A stretch of DNA of 64,000 bases from Sulfitobacter sp. SK011 (GCF_003352065.1 NZ_CP025803.1:310001-374000); one strand, 5' to 3'. Shown: positions 44,931 to 54,622, counted from the first letter of the stretch. Numbers and translations are program-made. The notes: a model not told the origin generated them from the sequence alone.

Positions 44931-45203
44931 TCAGCTATCCAACCAGCAAGCTGGCAGATCGCAATCAATTTCGAATGGAAGTCGAACAGGTTGTCCGCCA
45001 ATGTCGACAACAAGTGCCGACGCAGCTAGCCACCATTTCCCGGTGCCCCCGCCTTTTTGGGCTGCATCACAGTTTTTGCCCAAATAATATACGGTGCCAT
45101 CTGCAATTGTAACGATTGCACCGTGCTCATTACATTGGAACCCGCTCTGGGCATTAACTGCCGTGGCCAAGCTGATTGCAAAAACTTTCATTAAGAATCG
45201 CAT
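44931..45203 (-). CDS. Small secreted protein, unknown
   Basis: 90 residues. A Sec signal (MRFLMKVFAISLATAVNAQS) is probably cut after VNA. The mature part has four Cys (FQCNEH, GKNCDA and CDLPACW), which could form two disulfides in the periplasm, and the segment GAIVTIADGTVYYLGKNCDA, which looks like a beta hairpin. AGGAA six bases before the ATG is a good site. It stands alone. I do not recognise a named family, but the coding call is fairly sure. Confidence 0.68.
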   Translation of the reverse strand: MRFLMKVFAISLATAVNAQSGFQCNEHGAIVTIADGTVYYLGKNCDAAQKGGGTGKWWLAASALVVDIGGQPVRLPFEIDCDLPACWLDS

Positions 45204-45238
45204 ACCAAGTTCCTGCGTTTATCTGTTGTAAGTGATGA

Positions 45239-45594
45239 TTATTCACCAAAAAAAACAACTGAAGCTGGTTGTTCTGCAAAGAAGGCCTTGTATCTTATTT
45301 GCCCGCAATTGCCATCGCCAGCATAGCTGACCTTCGTGCACTGCGCAGCATTTGGAACAAAGGGCTCAGTGCCGTCGATCGCCGCGCTATTCGCGAACGT
45401 CCGCTTCTGGAAAAGCAGAAATTCGCTGCATGCCGGGCCAACTGGCAATGAGCGGACTTTTGAGACATTCGCTCCTTTGGCACCAATGGCCGGTGTTGGC
45501 GCATCGCGATATTGACGGCATCGGCAAGTTCAAGATCAGCCGTCATTGGCTGGGCCCAGTTTGCCGCGATGCCGTATGAAAAGCCGCCACTCAT
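45239..45594 (-). pseudogene. Probable decayed small gene
   Basis: Two minus-strand frames each look partly protein-like. One begins at 45594 with GIAANWAQPMTADLELADAV; the other ends at 45239 and contains VGPACSEFLLFQK, then GTEPFVPNAAQCTKVSYAGD. The second has a stop in frame upstream and no ATG. A frameshift between about 45480 and 45540 would join them into one protein of about 110 residues. No family recognised. Beyond it, 45595-45701 holds nothing clear. Confidence 0.3.
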
Positions 45595-45701
45595 GTGCGG
45601 CGCAGCGAAAATCGAAACTTAGATGACCGAGTCGCGGGACCAAGCCGCCGTTCATTTGTATTGGTGATGCCAACCACATCAGCGTGTGTTAGCTGTCAAA
45701 A

Positions 45702-46628
45702 ATGGATAAACCAAACTCAGCCAAAGGAGCAGCTACCCCCTATGCCCTTGCGGTCGCTGGTGTTCTTTTTGCATCCATCTGCTTTGGCTTTGTCCCGTAT
45801 TTTAGCCGCGGGTTGACCGATCAGGGTCTCGCTCCCTATGCAGTCGCATTTTATCGTTACATATTGGCAGCGATTATCCTGTTGCCTGCAATCCTGAAGT
45901 ATCGCTCAAATTGGCGGGAGATCGTCTGGGGGATGATGGCCGGAGGTGTGATGGGGCTTGGCTGGGTTGGCTATGTCACGGCTCTTGAGACAGTTCCTGC
46001 ATCGACCGTTGGCGTTCTATATATGACGTATCCAGTGTTCACGATTGTGATCGCATGGACACTTTTTGGCGACCGACCGACACGGCGCAGCATCGTTGCA
46101 GCTGGGTTGATTGTTGTTGCGGCGATCATTGCAGGATCTCCGGCATCTGTGCCTCCAGAACAGGTTCCAACGCTACTCGTGTCCTTGGCGGCACCTTTTG
46201 GTTTTGGTTTTGGTATATGTGTTCTCGTTCATCGCCTGTCTCGTATTGCCCCTTTGGCCAGAATAGCGTCGGTCTCACTTGGGTCGATCATTGGCCTTGC
46301 CCCTCTCATTCTCACGTCTGAGGTTGCCGAAATCCTGCCAAAGGGCGGGAGTGACTGGTTTCTGATTGTTGGGATCGGCCTTGTAACCGCGCTTATTCCG
46401 CAACTGATTTACACTGTCTGTTCACCTATCATCGGTGCGACGCGCACGGCTGTTATTGGAAGCATTGAATTGCCGACGATGTTTGCCGTTGGCGTGCTTG
46501 CGTTTGGTGAAGTGATTACGGCTGCACAGGCGATAGCCTGCGCTTTGGTATTGGGGGCGATAGCCATTACGCAAAGCCGCTCTACACGAACTGTCACGAC
46601 CGTAATCACTAAGGAGCCGGAAAGCTAA
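45702..46628 (+). CDS. EamA/DMT-family membrane transporter
   Basis: 308 residues with about ten hydrophobic helices in two EamA repeats (around 12-140 and 155-295). ALETVPASTVGVLYMTYPVF and the closing VLAFGEVITAAQAIACALVL are typical. Probably an exporter of a small metabolite. It is a single gene on the plus strand, convergent with the LysR gene that follows. The ATG has only a weak upstream site, so the start is approximate. Confidence 0.88.
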   Translation: MDKPNSAKGAATPYALAVAGVLFASICFGFVPYFSRGLTDQGLAPYAVAFYRYILAAIILLPAILKYRSNWREIVWGMMAGGVMGLGWVGYVTALETVPASTVGVLYMTYPVFTIVIAWTLFGDRPTRRSIVAAGLIVVAAIIAGSPASVPPEQVPTLLVSLAAPFGFGFGICVLVHRLSRIAPLARIASVSLGSIIGLAPLILTSEVAEILPKGGSDWFLIVGIGLVTALIPQLIYTVCSPIIGATRTAVIGSIELPTMFAVGVLAFGEVITAAQAIACALVLGAIAITQSRSTRTVTTVITKEPES

Positions 46629-46731
46629 CTTCGGGCTCGGACCCGCCGTTGCCACCCTTCGCGATTAGTGCAGGCAGGAGCCAATCAACCGTTGACCACT
46701 CCGAGCCCCAATTCAGACACGATTGGTGCGG

Positions 46732-47676
46732 TCAGCTGTGTACGTCCATCAACAGAGCATTCATTTCCTTGTTGAACACCGCGACCTTTTCCAAGAGCCA
46801 TGCCTTGAAGTCTGCTTGCAACCTCGTCATCGGCCGCCCTCGAACCCATAGCAGTCGGTACTTGTAGTCTGTTTCGCATCGCATTGACGGTCCGAAGGGG
46901 ATTAAGAGCTGACCCGAGCGAACGGCGTTGAACGCCTCAACCAGCCCGCACAAAACCAATCCTTGCCCAGCGATTGCCGATTGAAGGCCGGAACTGACTT
47001 TCGAGAACCGGACTCCATCGAGTATATTCTCTTGTTCGAAGCCGAAAACTGTTCCCCAGCCCTCGAACCCGACCCAGCTTGGGTCATTTGTCCGGTTCAA
47101 AATATGTATTAGCGGGATGCCCTTGAACGACCGAAGGCCTGGTTCAATCCCGTATAGTCGTGCAAACTCGGGTGAACAAACTGGTAGCACGTGATCTCCG
47201 AACAGCACCTCCCCCTGAAGTTGATCTGTCGGGTGTGAGCCGTAGCGCACGGCAAAGTCGAAGGGCTCGGTCAACAGATCGACGTCTCGGTTAGATGCGT
47301 CCAGGCGCAGATCAACCTCTGCATGGCGCTGATAGAACTCCGAAATCACCGGGCTTAGCCAGTTCTCGACAAAAGATGCAGGCAAAGTAACGGACAAGCG
47401 TGAGCCGGAAAGCCCAGCGCGAAGCTGGTCCAAGGTCGCCGCCAAACCTGAAAAACTGTTGGTCAACATAGGTTCGATCTGGCGCACCTCTTCCAGTGCC
47501 CGGATACCGGTGCTGGCGCGCTCAAACAGCTCCTTGCCAAGATAGTCCTCAAGCGATCGGACACGCTGCCCCACAGCAGCGGGAGTAATGCCAAGTTCAC
47601 CAGCCGCCGCTGAAAAACTGCCATGGCGCAGCGTGGCCTCAAGTGCTCGCAATGCGTTGAGATGGGATATCCGCAT
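46732..47676 (-). CDS. LysR-type regulator, GcvA-like
   Basis: 314 residues. The N-terminal winged helix contains GSFSAAAGELGITPAAVGQR (about 19-38), close to the GcvA subgroup, and the effector domain follows from about 90 (SVTLPASFVENWLSPVI, DLLTEPFDFAVRYG). It diverges from the GST gene and a pair of inverted repeats sits at the two ends of the shared gap, so it likely controls the GST gene and itself. Confidence 0.92.
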   Translation of the reverse strand: MRISHLNALRALEATLRHGSFSAAAGELGITPAAVGQRVRSLEDYLGKELFERASTGIRALEEVRQIEPMLTNSFSGLAATLDQLRAGLSGSRLSVTLPASFVENWLSPVISEFYQRHAEVDLRLDASNRDVDLLTEPFDFAVRYGSHPTDQLQGEVLFGDHVLPVCSPEFARLYGIEPGLRSFKGIPLIHILNRTNDPSWVGFEGWGTVFGFEQENILDGVRFSKVSSGLQSAIAGQGLVLCGLVEAFNAVRSGQLLIPFGPSMRCETDYKYRLLWVRGRPMTRLQADFKAWLLEKVAVFNKEMNALLMDVHS

Positions 47677-47689
47677 ATTTCATTACTAA

Positions 47690-47793
47690 AGATTTTCTAT
47701 CACTGACCCAAACAAAATCCGCCGTGCATGAACCCAAATAATTTGAAATCGTGACTTTATACCATGGGATAGTGAGTGGGCTAAAGAAAATCT
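47690..47793. promoter_or_regulatory. Inverted repeat pair in the LysR/GST control region
   Basis: AGATTTTCT (47690-47698) next to the LysR start and AGAAAATCT (47785-47793) next to the GST start are exact reverse complements; each is preceded by CTAA. The 86-base spacing is compatible with two regulator-bound sites, or DNA looping. Chance occurrence in AT-rich DNA cannot be ruled out. Confidence 0.35.
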
Positions 47794-47809
47794 AACTTAA
47801 GGAGCGGAA

Positions 47810-48448
47810 ATGTACACTTTGCACTGGGAATATATGGCGGGCTCAATTGTCGTGCATGCAATGCTGCAAGACATTAGAGCCAAGTTTGATCTTTGCTATG
47901 TCGATATGGGTCGTGGTGAGCACAAGGAACCCGATTATCTTGGCTTGAACCCGACTGGGCGCGTGCCTGCACTCTCGCTACCTGACGGTTCCACTGTCGG
48001 GGAAACTGGTGCCATCGTAACTTTGCTAGGCGAAGCCTTCCCTCAATCTGGCATTACGCCTCAGCCAGGGGAACCAGACAGGGCGGAGTTCCTGTTTTGG
48101 CTTAATGTCATGGCGACAGCAGGGTACCCGACAGTCGCGCGATGGAATCATCCAGAAAGATATGCCAACTCTGAAATCGCAATTGCAGAGGTAGAGAAGA
48201 AAGCTTCAGCTGATCTGAGCGTGTTCTTTGACGTCATGGAAGCAGCCATTTCGGGCGAAGCCTCCTTTATGAAGCGCGGCTTCACGGCGTTAGACTATTA
48301 CTTCGCCATGCTAACTGAATGGCCAACAGATCGGGCAGCTCTGTTTGCCGCCCACCCAAAGATCGAGGCAATGTATCTCTCCGCCGCACAGCGTCCCGCT
48401 TACAAGAACGCGATGAAGACCCACGCGTTGCCAGAGCAGGGTACCTAA
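47810..48448 (+). CDS. Glutathione S-transferase family protein
   Basis: 212 residues. The thioredoxin-like N-terminal domain includes the glutathione-binding cis-Pro region NPTGRVPALSLPDGSTVGET, and the C-terminal helical domain follows from about 85. AAGGAGCGGAA precedes the ATG. It is divergent from a LysR gene that probably regulates it. Role: conjugation or detoxification in the cytoplasm; substrate unknown. Confidence 0.92.
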   Translation: MYTLHWEYMAGSIVVHAMLQDIRAKFDLCYVDMGRGEHKEPDYLGLNPTGRVPALSLPDGSTVGETGAIVTLLGEAFPQSGITPQPGEPDRAEFLFWLNVMATAGYPTVARWNHPERYANSEIAIAEVEKKASADLSVFFDVMEAAISGEASFMKRGFTALDYYFAMLTEWPTDRAALFAAHPKIEAMYLSAAQRPAYKNAMKTHALPEQGT

Positions 48449-48766
48449 TCCAGACACCTAGATTGCGACCAGCATTGGGTAGCAAAGCCCGAAAAGGGCA
48501 ACGTCTACTCCGTCCGCGACCCGGTCATCCAACACCCTGCTCGAACAACAACAAGGCCATTGGCTGGTTTGGGGGAATTTTCGCAACCGCAGAAATTTAC
48601 CAATCCATTTTCGTCGGCTTCGGTCGTATGGCAGGTTTGCGCAACTTGTGGCCGTTAGTGCATCGCGCAGCATCGGTCGAATTGGGCTCACAACCGACTT
48701 TTGCCGCATCCTACCTGAAGGTCCCGTTTCTTCATTTTGAGCCTGTTTGTGACTTGAAGGTCAGAG
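48449..48766. other. Intergenic stretch, no supported gene
   Basis: The frames in this 318-base gap lack start sites and family features. The stretch around 48640-48740 looks like decayed coding DNA on the plus strand (a frame containing NLWPLVHRAASVELGSQPTF). Nothing functional can be claimed. Confidence 0.4.
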
Positions 48767-49732
48767 TTATCTGACGTTCGATCCACGCGGCACCACTTCA
48801 TACCCCGGCTCTTCGGGTTCATCGTCGGTCATCTCGGCCGGGAAGCCATCTGCCAGAATCGACAGGCCCGTGGCATCTTCCAACCTGCGAATGATGTCGT
48901 CAGATTGTGCACGGCTGCCATAGCGTTTTTGCCCATCCTTGAATATCTCGATCATCAGCGGGCTGATTTCGAGCGGGATGTCATGCTGTTCCGCGATCTT
49001 GTGAAACAGGCCGATATCCTTGAGCACCAGATCCATGGTGAACGAAATATCGCGGCTGCCGTTCAGAATGACCTGACCTTCGGTTTCAGCGACAAAGGAT
49101 GTGCCAGACGAGATCGTGATCGCCTCATAGGTGGTGGCCATGTCCATGCCCGCGGCTTTCATTGTCACCATCGCCTCGCAAAGGGTCAGCAGGTTGGCGG
49201 TGGCCAGATAGTTTGTCATTACCTTGAGCACCGACGCAGACCCAATAGGACCTGTGTGCAACACGCGCCGGCCCAAAGTGGTCAGCATCGGCAACATGCG
49301 CTCAAAAGTATCCCGGTCACAGCCCGCAAAGATCGAGATGTTGCCCGTCGCCGCACGGTGGCAGCCGCCCGAAACCGGGCATTCGATGGGGGCGGCCCCG
49401 GTGGCGCGCACCAGTTCCGCGATGCGTTTAACCTCGGTCTCATCTGTGGTCGACATCTCGGCCCAGATCTTGCCTTCGCTCAGCCCGGCGATCACGCCAT
49501 CGGCGGCTTCCATCACGTCGCTACAGGCGGCGGGCGACGGCAGGCAGGTGATGATAACATCGCACATCTCAGCAAGTTCTTTGGGGCTGTCCGCGCTGTC
49601 CGCACCACGGGCAACAAAACCATCCACAAAGTCCTGGTTCAGATCCCGCACGGTCAGGTCGTACCCATTGCGCAGGATAGACCCGGCAAGTTTGCCGCCA
49701 ACGTTCCCAAGTCCGATAAATCCGATTTTCAT
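48767..49732 (-). CDS. NAD(P)-dependent beta-hydroxyacid dehydrogenase (3-hydroxyisobutyrate type)
   Basis: 321 residues. The N-terminal Rossmann fold has MKIGFIGLGNVGGKLAG, the substrate motif is CPVSGGCHRAATGN, and the catalytic Lys is in SASVLKVMTNYLATANLL. Members oxidise 3-hydroxyisobutyrate, tartronate semialdehyde or similar compounds. The C-terminal tail after about 295 is acidic and longer than usual. It lies 26 bases after the XRE-cupin regulator on the same strand and is probably regulated by it. Confidence 0.93.
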   Translation of the reverse strand: MKIGFIGLGNVGGKLAGSILRNGYDLTVRDLNQDFVDGFVARGADSADSPKELAEMCDVIITCLPSPAACSDVMEAADGVIAGLSEGKIWAEMSTTDETEVKRIAELVRATGAAPIECPVSGGCHRAATGNISIFAGCDRDTFERMLPMLTTLGRRVLHTGPIGSASVLKVMTNYLATANLLTLCEAMVTMKAAGMDMATTYEAITISSGTSFVAETEGQVILNGSRDISFTMDLVLKDIGLFHKIAEQHDIPLEISPLMIEIFKDGQKRYGSRAQSDDIIRRLEDATGLSILADGFPAEMTDDEPEEPGYEVVPRGSNVR

Positions 49733-49758
49733 TTTCTAATCCTTTTGATGGCCAGCCC

Positions 49759-50325
49759 TCAGGCGTTTTTCACGATCAATATCACCCGTGCATTGCCCTT
49801 GGCCTGAATCGAATGATCCCGATCAGCACGATAGCGCAGGGTATCACCCACTTCTGCCAACGCAGTTTCCTCATCTGAGCGGACCAGTACGGTGCCTGCA
49901 AGCACGGTCAAATGTTCCTCGCAATTTGCTTTGTGCGGCGCGCTGTCCAGCAGAGCATTATCTTTGAATTCAATGTCGTAAACTTCGGTCTGTCCGACAT
50001 CTTCGGGGGCGCTTAGGATTCGGATAATGCAACCACCTGCCTTGCTATTGATCTGCGGTATCTCGTTGGCGCGCACCACTTCTTTGATGGACCGTGGTGC
50101 ATCGGCGCTTTCGTCCAAGAGCCCGGCGAAATCAACATTCAAGGCGCGGGTGAGGTTCCAAAGGCTTGCCACTGTTGGGCTGGATTCGCTGCGCTCAATC
50201 TGTGATAGCATTGACCGTGAAACGCCGGAAAGCTGTGCCAGTGCTTCAAGGCTCAGTCCCTTCTTCTTGCGCTCTTCTTTGAGGCGCGCGGCAAGACGTT
50301 CTCCTATTTCCAAATCAGCAGGCAA
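49759..50325 (-). CDS. XRE-family regulator with C-terminal cupin domain
   Basis: 188 residues. The helix-turn-helix is at about 18-70 (LSLEALAQLSGVSRSMLSQI) and a cupin barrel at about 110-185 (DSAPHKANCEEHLTVLAGT). Regulators of this form sense small ligands and control nearby metabolic genes. The frame starts at a TTG (50325) with a poor site; a second TTG at 50313 is an alternative and no in-frame ATG fits. It precedes the hydroxyacid dehydrogenase gene on the same strand. Confidence 0.9.
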   Translation of the reverse strand: MPADLEIGERLAARLKEERKKKGLSLEALAQLSGVSRSMLSQIERSESSPTVASLWNLTRALNVDFAGLLDESADAPRSIKEVVRANEIPQINSKAGGCIIRILSAPEDVGQTEVYDIEFKDNALLDSAPHKANCEEHLTVLAGTVLVRSDEETALAEVGDTLRYRADRDHSIQAKGNARVILIVKNA

Positions 50326-50432
50326 AGGGCGGCACTTTCATTTTTCAGGCTCTTGGCAATTTCATGAATGTGCGCAGAGAACTGGAAATTTGAAAGAGGC
50401 AATTGACACGCAGTGCGCAACAGCCTGTTGCC

Positions 50433-51527
50433 CTAGGCGGCCCGCTGGCGGGCAAGGTGGATCGCATCATACCACCGCAAGACGTGATGCCCGGGCCGAC
50501 CGTGTTCAGGCAAACTGCTGCGATCAAATGTGTGCAGGATGCTGCTTTGCAGATGAGACGCGTTGCGTCGGATGCGACCAATATAGAGGCTTTCCAAGGC
50601 TGTGCCCGCCGCCAGCATTGTCTCATGACCCGGCAACAGGAGCTGAGAATAGCAGATGGTCGGACCGCAAGGTTCGTTAAGCGCGGCAAATCCGTTCACC
50701 AAATGACGTGCAGGCACCAATACGGCTTCCTGGCTGAACAGGTATTCGACTTCTGGGCCATCAATCACAAGGCGCTGATCCGGGGATACGATGATGTCCT
50801 GTTGCAGGCCAAAGTAGGGCGCGCGCAGGCGGATGGGCTGATAGCTGCCGCGCGCAGGGACCATCCTGCTGACCCGCTGCAACACAGGGACGATGCCGGC
50901 ACTTTTGGTCAAAACGGTATCGCCACGCTGCAACTGCCCGGCGTTTTTGTACCCCAGAGGAGTCGCCAATGGCGTGTCGGGCAGCAGCGTTGGCATCGGA
51001 CCAATTGGCTCAATCTGATTTGAGAGCGCTGCGAATATCATGTCTGGGGCAAATGTCTGATCGCCACGGCCCAGCATCAGGTCGCGTATGTCATCCAAAG
51101 ACAGGGGCCGCGGGTTTTCAACGGCAACGCTGACAACTTGCATGTCTTCGGGTTGTTCCAGCGTCATGCGCCCCCATTTTGCGGTGCTGTCCCAAGAATA
51201 AGTAATGCGTACAACATCGGTGCGGCCCGCATCCTCATGTTGGATTGCGGCATGGGTGATCGCCTTGCCCTGGACCTGAACCATCGCGACCCCGCCACCG
51301 GGGATCGCCTGAAACGTGAGGCTGCGCAGCCAAGGATGGGTTGTTTTATAGCCAAACAAAACCTGCGGGCGACCGTCCGCAGACAATCGTGTTTCAAACA
51401 TGATCGTGCCACGTGTCAGCATCGCACGCGGGTCATCCGCCAGCAGGGGGGTGTCTTTCTTATCTGACCCCAACCCGCGAAGGGAAAAGCGACGGTCATC
51501 GTGATCAGTGAGGGCAAGCCATGTCAT
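50433..51527 (-). CDS. Hint-domain protein with a degenerate Hint active site
   Basis: 364 residues. Residues about 1-175 look like a beta-rich, lectin/concanavalin-like domain (GTIMFETRLSADGRPQVLFG). Residues about 180-330 match the Hint fold of Roseobacter proteins (ATPLGYKNAGQLQRGDTVLT), but the position of the nucleophilic Cys at the start of the fold is Thr180, so self-splicing or cleavage is not expected. The start is the ATG at 51527; the frame open to 51644 overlaps the neighbouring gene. It follows directly after the choice-of-anchor Hint gene on the same strand. No signal peptide, so export, if any, would be by a C-terminal signal. Confidence 0.8.
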   Translation of the reverse strand: MTWLALTDHDDRRFSLRGLGSDKKDTPLLADDPRAMLTRGTIMFETRLSADGRPQVLFGYKTTHPWLRSLTFQAIPGGGVAMVQVQGKAITHAAIQHEDAGRTDVVRITYSWDSTAKWGRMTLEQPEDMQVVSVAVENPRPLSLDDIRDLMLGRGDQTFAPDMIFAALSNQIEPIGPMPTLLPDTPLATPLGYKNAGQLQRGDTVLTKSAGIVPVLQRVSRMVPARGSYQPIRLRAPYFGLQQDIIVSPDQRLVIDGPEVEYLFSQEAVLVPARHLVNGFAALNEPCGPTICYSQLLLPGHETMLAAGTALESLYIGRIRRNASHLQSSILHTFDRSSLPEHGRPGHHVLRWYDAIHLARQRAA

Positions 51528-51529
51528 GA

Positions 51530-53110
51530 TCAGGCCGCCTGTGTCACGCGCAAAAGGTGGGCTTCGTACCTTTTGAGTGTCCGACGTGCAGCGGGCGAAT
51601 ACCCTTTCCCGGTGTCGGGATCCATTCCGGGGAATATCGCACAAATTTCATCCACGATGTCAGCCTCAAAACTTTTGGTTGTCTGCGGGCCGGGCAGAAA
51701 GCTCTCTGTTTCCAATCCTTCGGAAAACACGACCTGATGCCGGTCAAACATCAGATGGACATAGCACACCTCGCCTCCTTCACGACGCAGGACGGACCGG
51801 TCATTCACCAGATCACGTGCGGCGATCAGCACCTCGGCTTCGCCGAACAGCAATTCCGCCAGATTGTCGCGGATCAAGATACGATGGAGGGGCGACACCA
51901 AAAGATCACGATGTTCACCAAAGGTGTTCGCTCGGATGTGAATTGGGGCGAAATCACCACTTGCTTCAACGTGACGTGTGCCAATCCAACGTAGCGGCTG
52001 GGGCCCATCGTCTTTTGTCATCACCAGATCACCAGGTTGCAACAACTCTGCTGCGCATTCGCCATCAGGGGTCGCAATGAGCGTGCCGGCAACAAAACAG
52101 GGGACACTTGTCGCGTTGACAAAGCCAACGTCCGTGTTCGTCCCGTTGTCGATCGTGTAGGTGAAATTAAAGTTTTCGACATCACCGTCACCGGTAACAG
52201 TAAGTGTGCCGTCCGCGTTCAGTTGCACCGTCTGACCCGTCGGCAGGGTGATAAGGGTCCCAACCGAAACACCTTGTCCGTTGATCTGGGTGATCGTCAG
52301 CGCACCGACACCGTTGTTGATATCATTCCCCAAGACATCGATAGTTTTCTGTCCGGTGGGAAACACGTTAACGGCGTCAGAAATGGCAATCAGATCAGTT
52401 TGGACAGAGTCTCCAGCGATCAGAAGATTTGAATCGTAGCTACTGTCAGACACATCCGCGATGGCGATCCGCATGGAGTTTACAACTCCGGGATTGACCA
52501 ACATGGTCAGGGTCAGCGTGATGGTGAACCCGTCCATTTCGGTGTTTGCCTGAGAGTTTTGGTTGGACACATACATGTTGATGTTGTTCGAGGTGTTCAC
52601 GTTGCCGGGGTCAACATCACCATTGCCCACATCCATCGGAACAAGGGTGCCATTGATCCAGACGCCCACAAAATCCTGATAAATTGAATTCTGAAACTCG
52701 GGGTATTCCTCGGAAGAAAACACAAACTGCATCGTCATAACCGAGCTGTCGGGAATGAAATCAATATCCAGCGTTGCCGCGTCATAGGTACGCGCGCCTG
52801 CTGCTGCGTTGTACTGGGGGTTGTTGTTTGTGCCGGATGTGTTCGTAGAGGTGTTGGCCCTTTGGTTGGCCTGTCCATTGGAATTGGTGAAATCTTCTGC
52901 GTTGCCGGTCGACAATATGACGCCGGTGTCTCCCGGTACGACGCCCGGTGATGTCGAAAGCCCGCCCGAGTAGATGCCGGCGCTGTCGATATCGCCGAAA
53001 AATGTTGCCCCGGTGACAGTTACGCCACTGCCAAAGATGGCATTCGCCATATCCATGGCCGTCGTGCCCTCGCGGACTGTGTCAATCGGAAGTTCCGACG
53101 CTGCAACCAT
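51530..53110 (-). CDS. Choice-of-anchor L / Ig-like / Hint-domain protein
   Basis: 526 residues in three parts. Residues about 5-240 are a choice-of-anchor L domain (MANAIFGSGVTVTGATFFGD and FVFSSEEYPEFQ). Residues about 243-335 are an Ig-like/VCBS-like repeat (IDVLGNDINNGVGALTITQ). Residues 337-480 are a Hint domain starting with the nucleophile Cys338 in VPCFVAGTLIATP. Such proteins are secreted or surface-bound, usually by a type I system, though no transporter is nearby. I chose the ATG at 53110 (MVAASELPIDTV), as family members begin in this way; the frame is open to 53170. The gene is divergent from dapE. Confidence 0.85.
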   Translation of the reverse strand: MVAASELPIDTVREGTTAMDMANAIFGSGVTVTGATFFGDIDSAGIYSGGLSTSPGVVPGDTGVILSTGNAEDFTNSNGQANQRANTSTNTSGTNNNPQYNAAAGARTYDAATLDIDFIPDSSVMTMQFVFSSEEYPEFQNSIYQDFVGVWINGTLVPMDVGNGDVDPGNVNTSNNINMYVSNQNSQANTEMDGFTITLTLTMLVNPGVVNSMRIAIADVSDSSYDSNLLIAGDSVQTDLIAISDAVNVFPTGQKTIDVLGNDINNGVGALTITQINGQGVSVGTLITLPTGQTVQLNADGTLTVTGDGDVENFNFTYTIDNGTNTDVGFVNATSVPCFVAGTLIATPDGECAAELLQPGDLVMTKDDGPQPLRWIGTRHVEASGDFAPIHIRANTFGEHRDLLVSPLHRILIRDNLAELLFGEAEVLIAARDLVNDRSVLRREGGEVCYVHLMFDRHQVVFSEGLETESFLPGPQTTKSFEADIVDEICAIFPGMDPDTGKGYSPAARRTLKRYEAHLLRVTQAA

Positions 53111-53382
53111 TTCTCTGCCCCAACCTTTGGTCGAGGTGGCCACAGTCAGCACGACATGGATTTGCCCCATGTCATTCGTTGATTTGATGATCCATCTGCC
53201 CTGTTTTCAGGTGCTAAACGCGATCTACACTGCTGATGCCCTGCCTCGGGTCATATTATTAATGAATTCATAACACGAGAAACGGGAAACTGTTAAGCTT
53301 TTCCTGCATCCACCCCTTGGCACTTCACTTTTTTCGCCACACAAAGGGTCGAACACACGTTTCCCCAAACAAAGGAGCCGAA

Positions 53383-54528
53383 ATGTCTGGCGTTGACCCT
53401 GCTGAATTGACCGCAAAACTGGTGCGCTGCGCCTCTGTAACGCCTGCAAATGAAGGGGCGCTGGAAATCCTGTATGATCTGCTCAGCGGTGCGGGTTTTG
53501 ACTGCGTCTGGGCGGATCGTGGTGGCATCAGGAACTTGTTTGCCCGGTGGGGCAACAAAGGCAACACCCGGTCCTTTGGCTTCAACGGGCATACCGATGT
53601 TGTTCCGATCGGAAACGAAGCGGATTGGACGATGCCGCCGTTTGGAGCTGAAGTAAAAGACGGCGTTATGTACGGCCGCGGCACCACGGACATGAAATCA
53701 GGCGTTGCGGCGTTTGCGGCAGCGGCGATTGATTTTGTACGCGAAACCCCGCCTGATGGGTCGATCATTTTGGCAATCACCGGGGACGAGGAAGGCGATG
53801 CTGACGATGGCACCACCGCACTGTTAGATTATATGACAGATCATGGCGAACGCATGGATGTCTGCCTTGTGGGGGAACCAACTTGTCCTGAAACAATGGG
53901 CGATATGATGAAAATTGGCCGCCGTGGATCGATGAATGCACTTTTTCGCGTCGTAGGAAAACAGGGCCACGCGGCCTATCCACACAGGGCGAACAATCCG
54001 CTGACTGCAATGGTCCGGTTGATGGACAATTTGGCATCCCATGAGCTGGATCAGGGAACGGACCATTTCGATGCGTCCACTTTGGCTGTCGTCACGGTCG
54101 ACACCGGCAATCCCGTCACCAATGTCATTCCGGCGGCTTGCACAGCAGCGATCAACATTCGCTTCAATGACCTGCATTCGGGGGCCAGCCTGACCACATG
54201 GCTGGAACAACAGGCCAAAGAAATTCGCGAAAAGTTTGGGGTTCAGATTGAGGTAGAGGTTAAGATTTCCGGGGAAAGTTTTATCACGCCTCCCGGACCG
54301 TTGTCAGACATGGTGTCAAACGCGGTTGCCGCTGAAACAGGTGTGACGCCCACATTGTCTACCAGTGGTGGCACCTCTGACGCACGTTTTGTCAAGGCGC
54401 ATTGCCCGGTGGTGGAATTTGGTCTTGTAGGGCAATCCATGCATCAGGTCGACGAACACGTGCGGGTAGAACACATTCATCAACTCAAGGCAATTTATGG
54501 CCGCATCCTGAAAGACTACTTTGCGTGA
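53383..54528 (+). CDS. dapE: Succinyl-diaminopimelate desuccinylase
   Basis: 381 residues, M20 family metallopeptidase. Zinc ligands and catalytic residues in order: His70-Thr-Asp72 (FNGHTDVVP), Asp103 ([10 protein letters not shown]), the Glu136-Glu137 pair (TGDEEGDA), Glu in LVGEPTCPE, and the final His region ([12 protein letters not shown]). It hydrolyses N-succinyl-LL-diaminopimelate in lysine and peptidoglycan synthesis, in the cytoplasm. AAAGGAGCCGAA precedes the ATG at 53383, better than the start at 53317. It heads a plus-strand run with the DUF2064 gene and rnr. Confidence 0.95.
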   Translation: MSGVDPAELTAKLVRCASVTPANEGALEILYDLLSGAGFDCVWADRGGIRNLFARWGNKGNTRSFGFNGHTDVVPIGNEADWTMPPFGAEVKDGVMYGRGTTDMKSGVAAFAAAAIDFVRETPPDGSIILAITGDEEGDADDGTTALLDYMTDHGERMDVCLVGEPTCPETMGDMMKIGRRGSMNALFRVVGKQGHAAYPHRANNPLTAMVRLMDNLASHELDQGTDHFDASTLAVVTVDTGNPVTNVIPAACTAAINIRFNDLHSGASLTTWLEQQAKEIREKFGVQIEVEVKISGESFITPPGPLSDMVSNAVAAETGVTPTLSTSGGTSDARFVKAHCPVVEFGLVGQSMHQVDEHVRVEHIHQLKAIYGRILKDYFA

Positions 54529-54622
54529 GTGTGGGCATTGTGCAGACCGATGATACTCTGGTGCGCAGAGCGTCGCGGCGGATGGCCGTCAAAGCATCAA
54601 ACCTGGGCACGGTGCAAATGTT

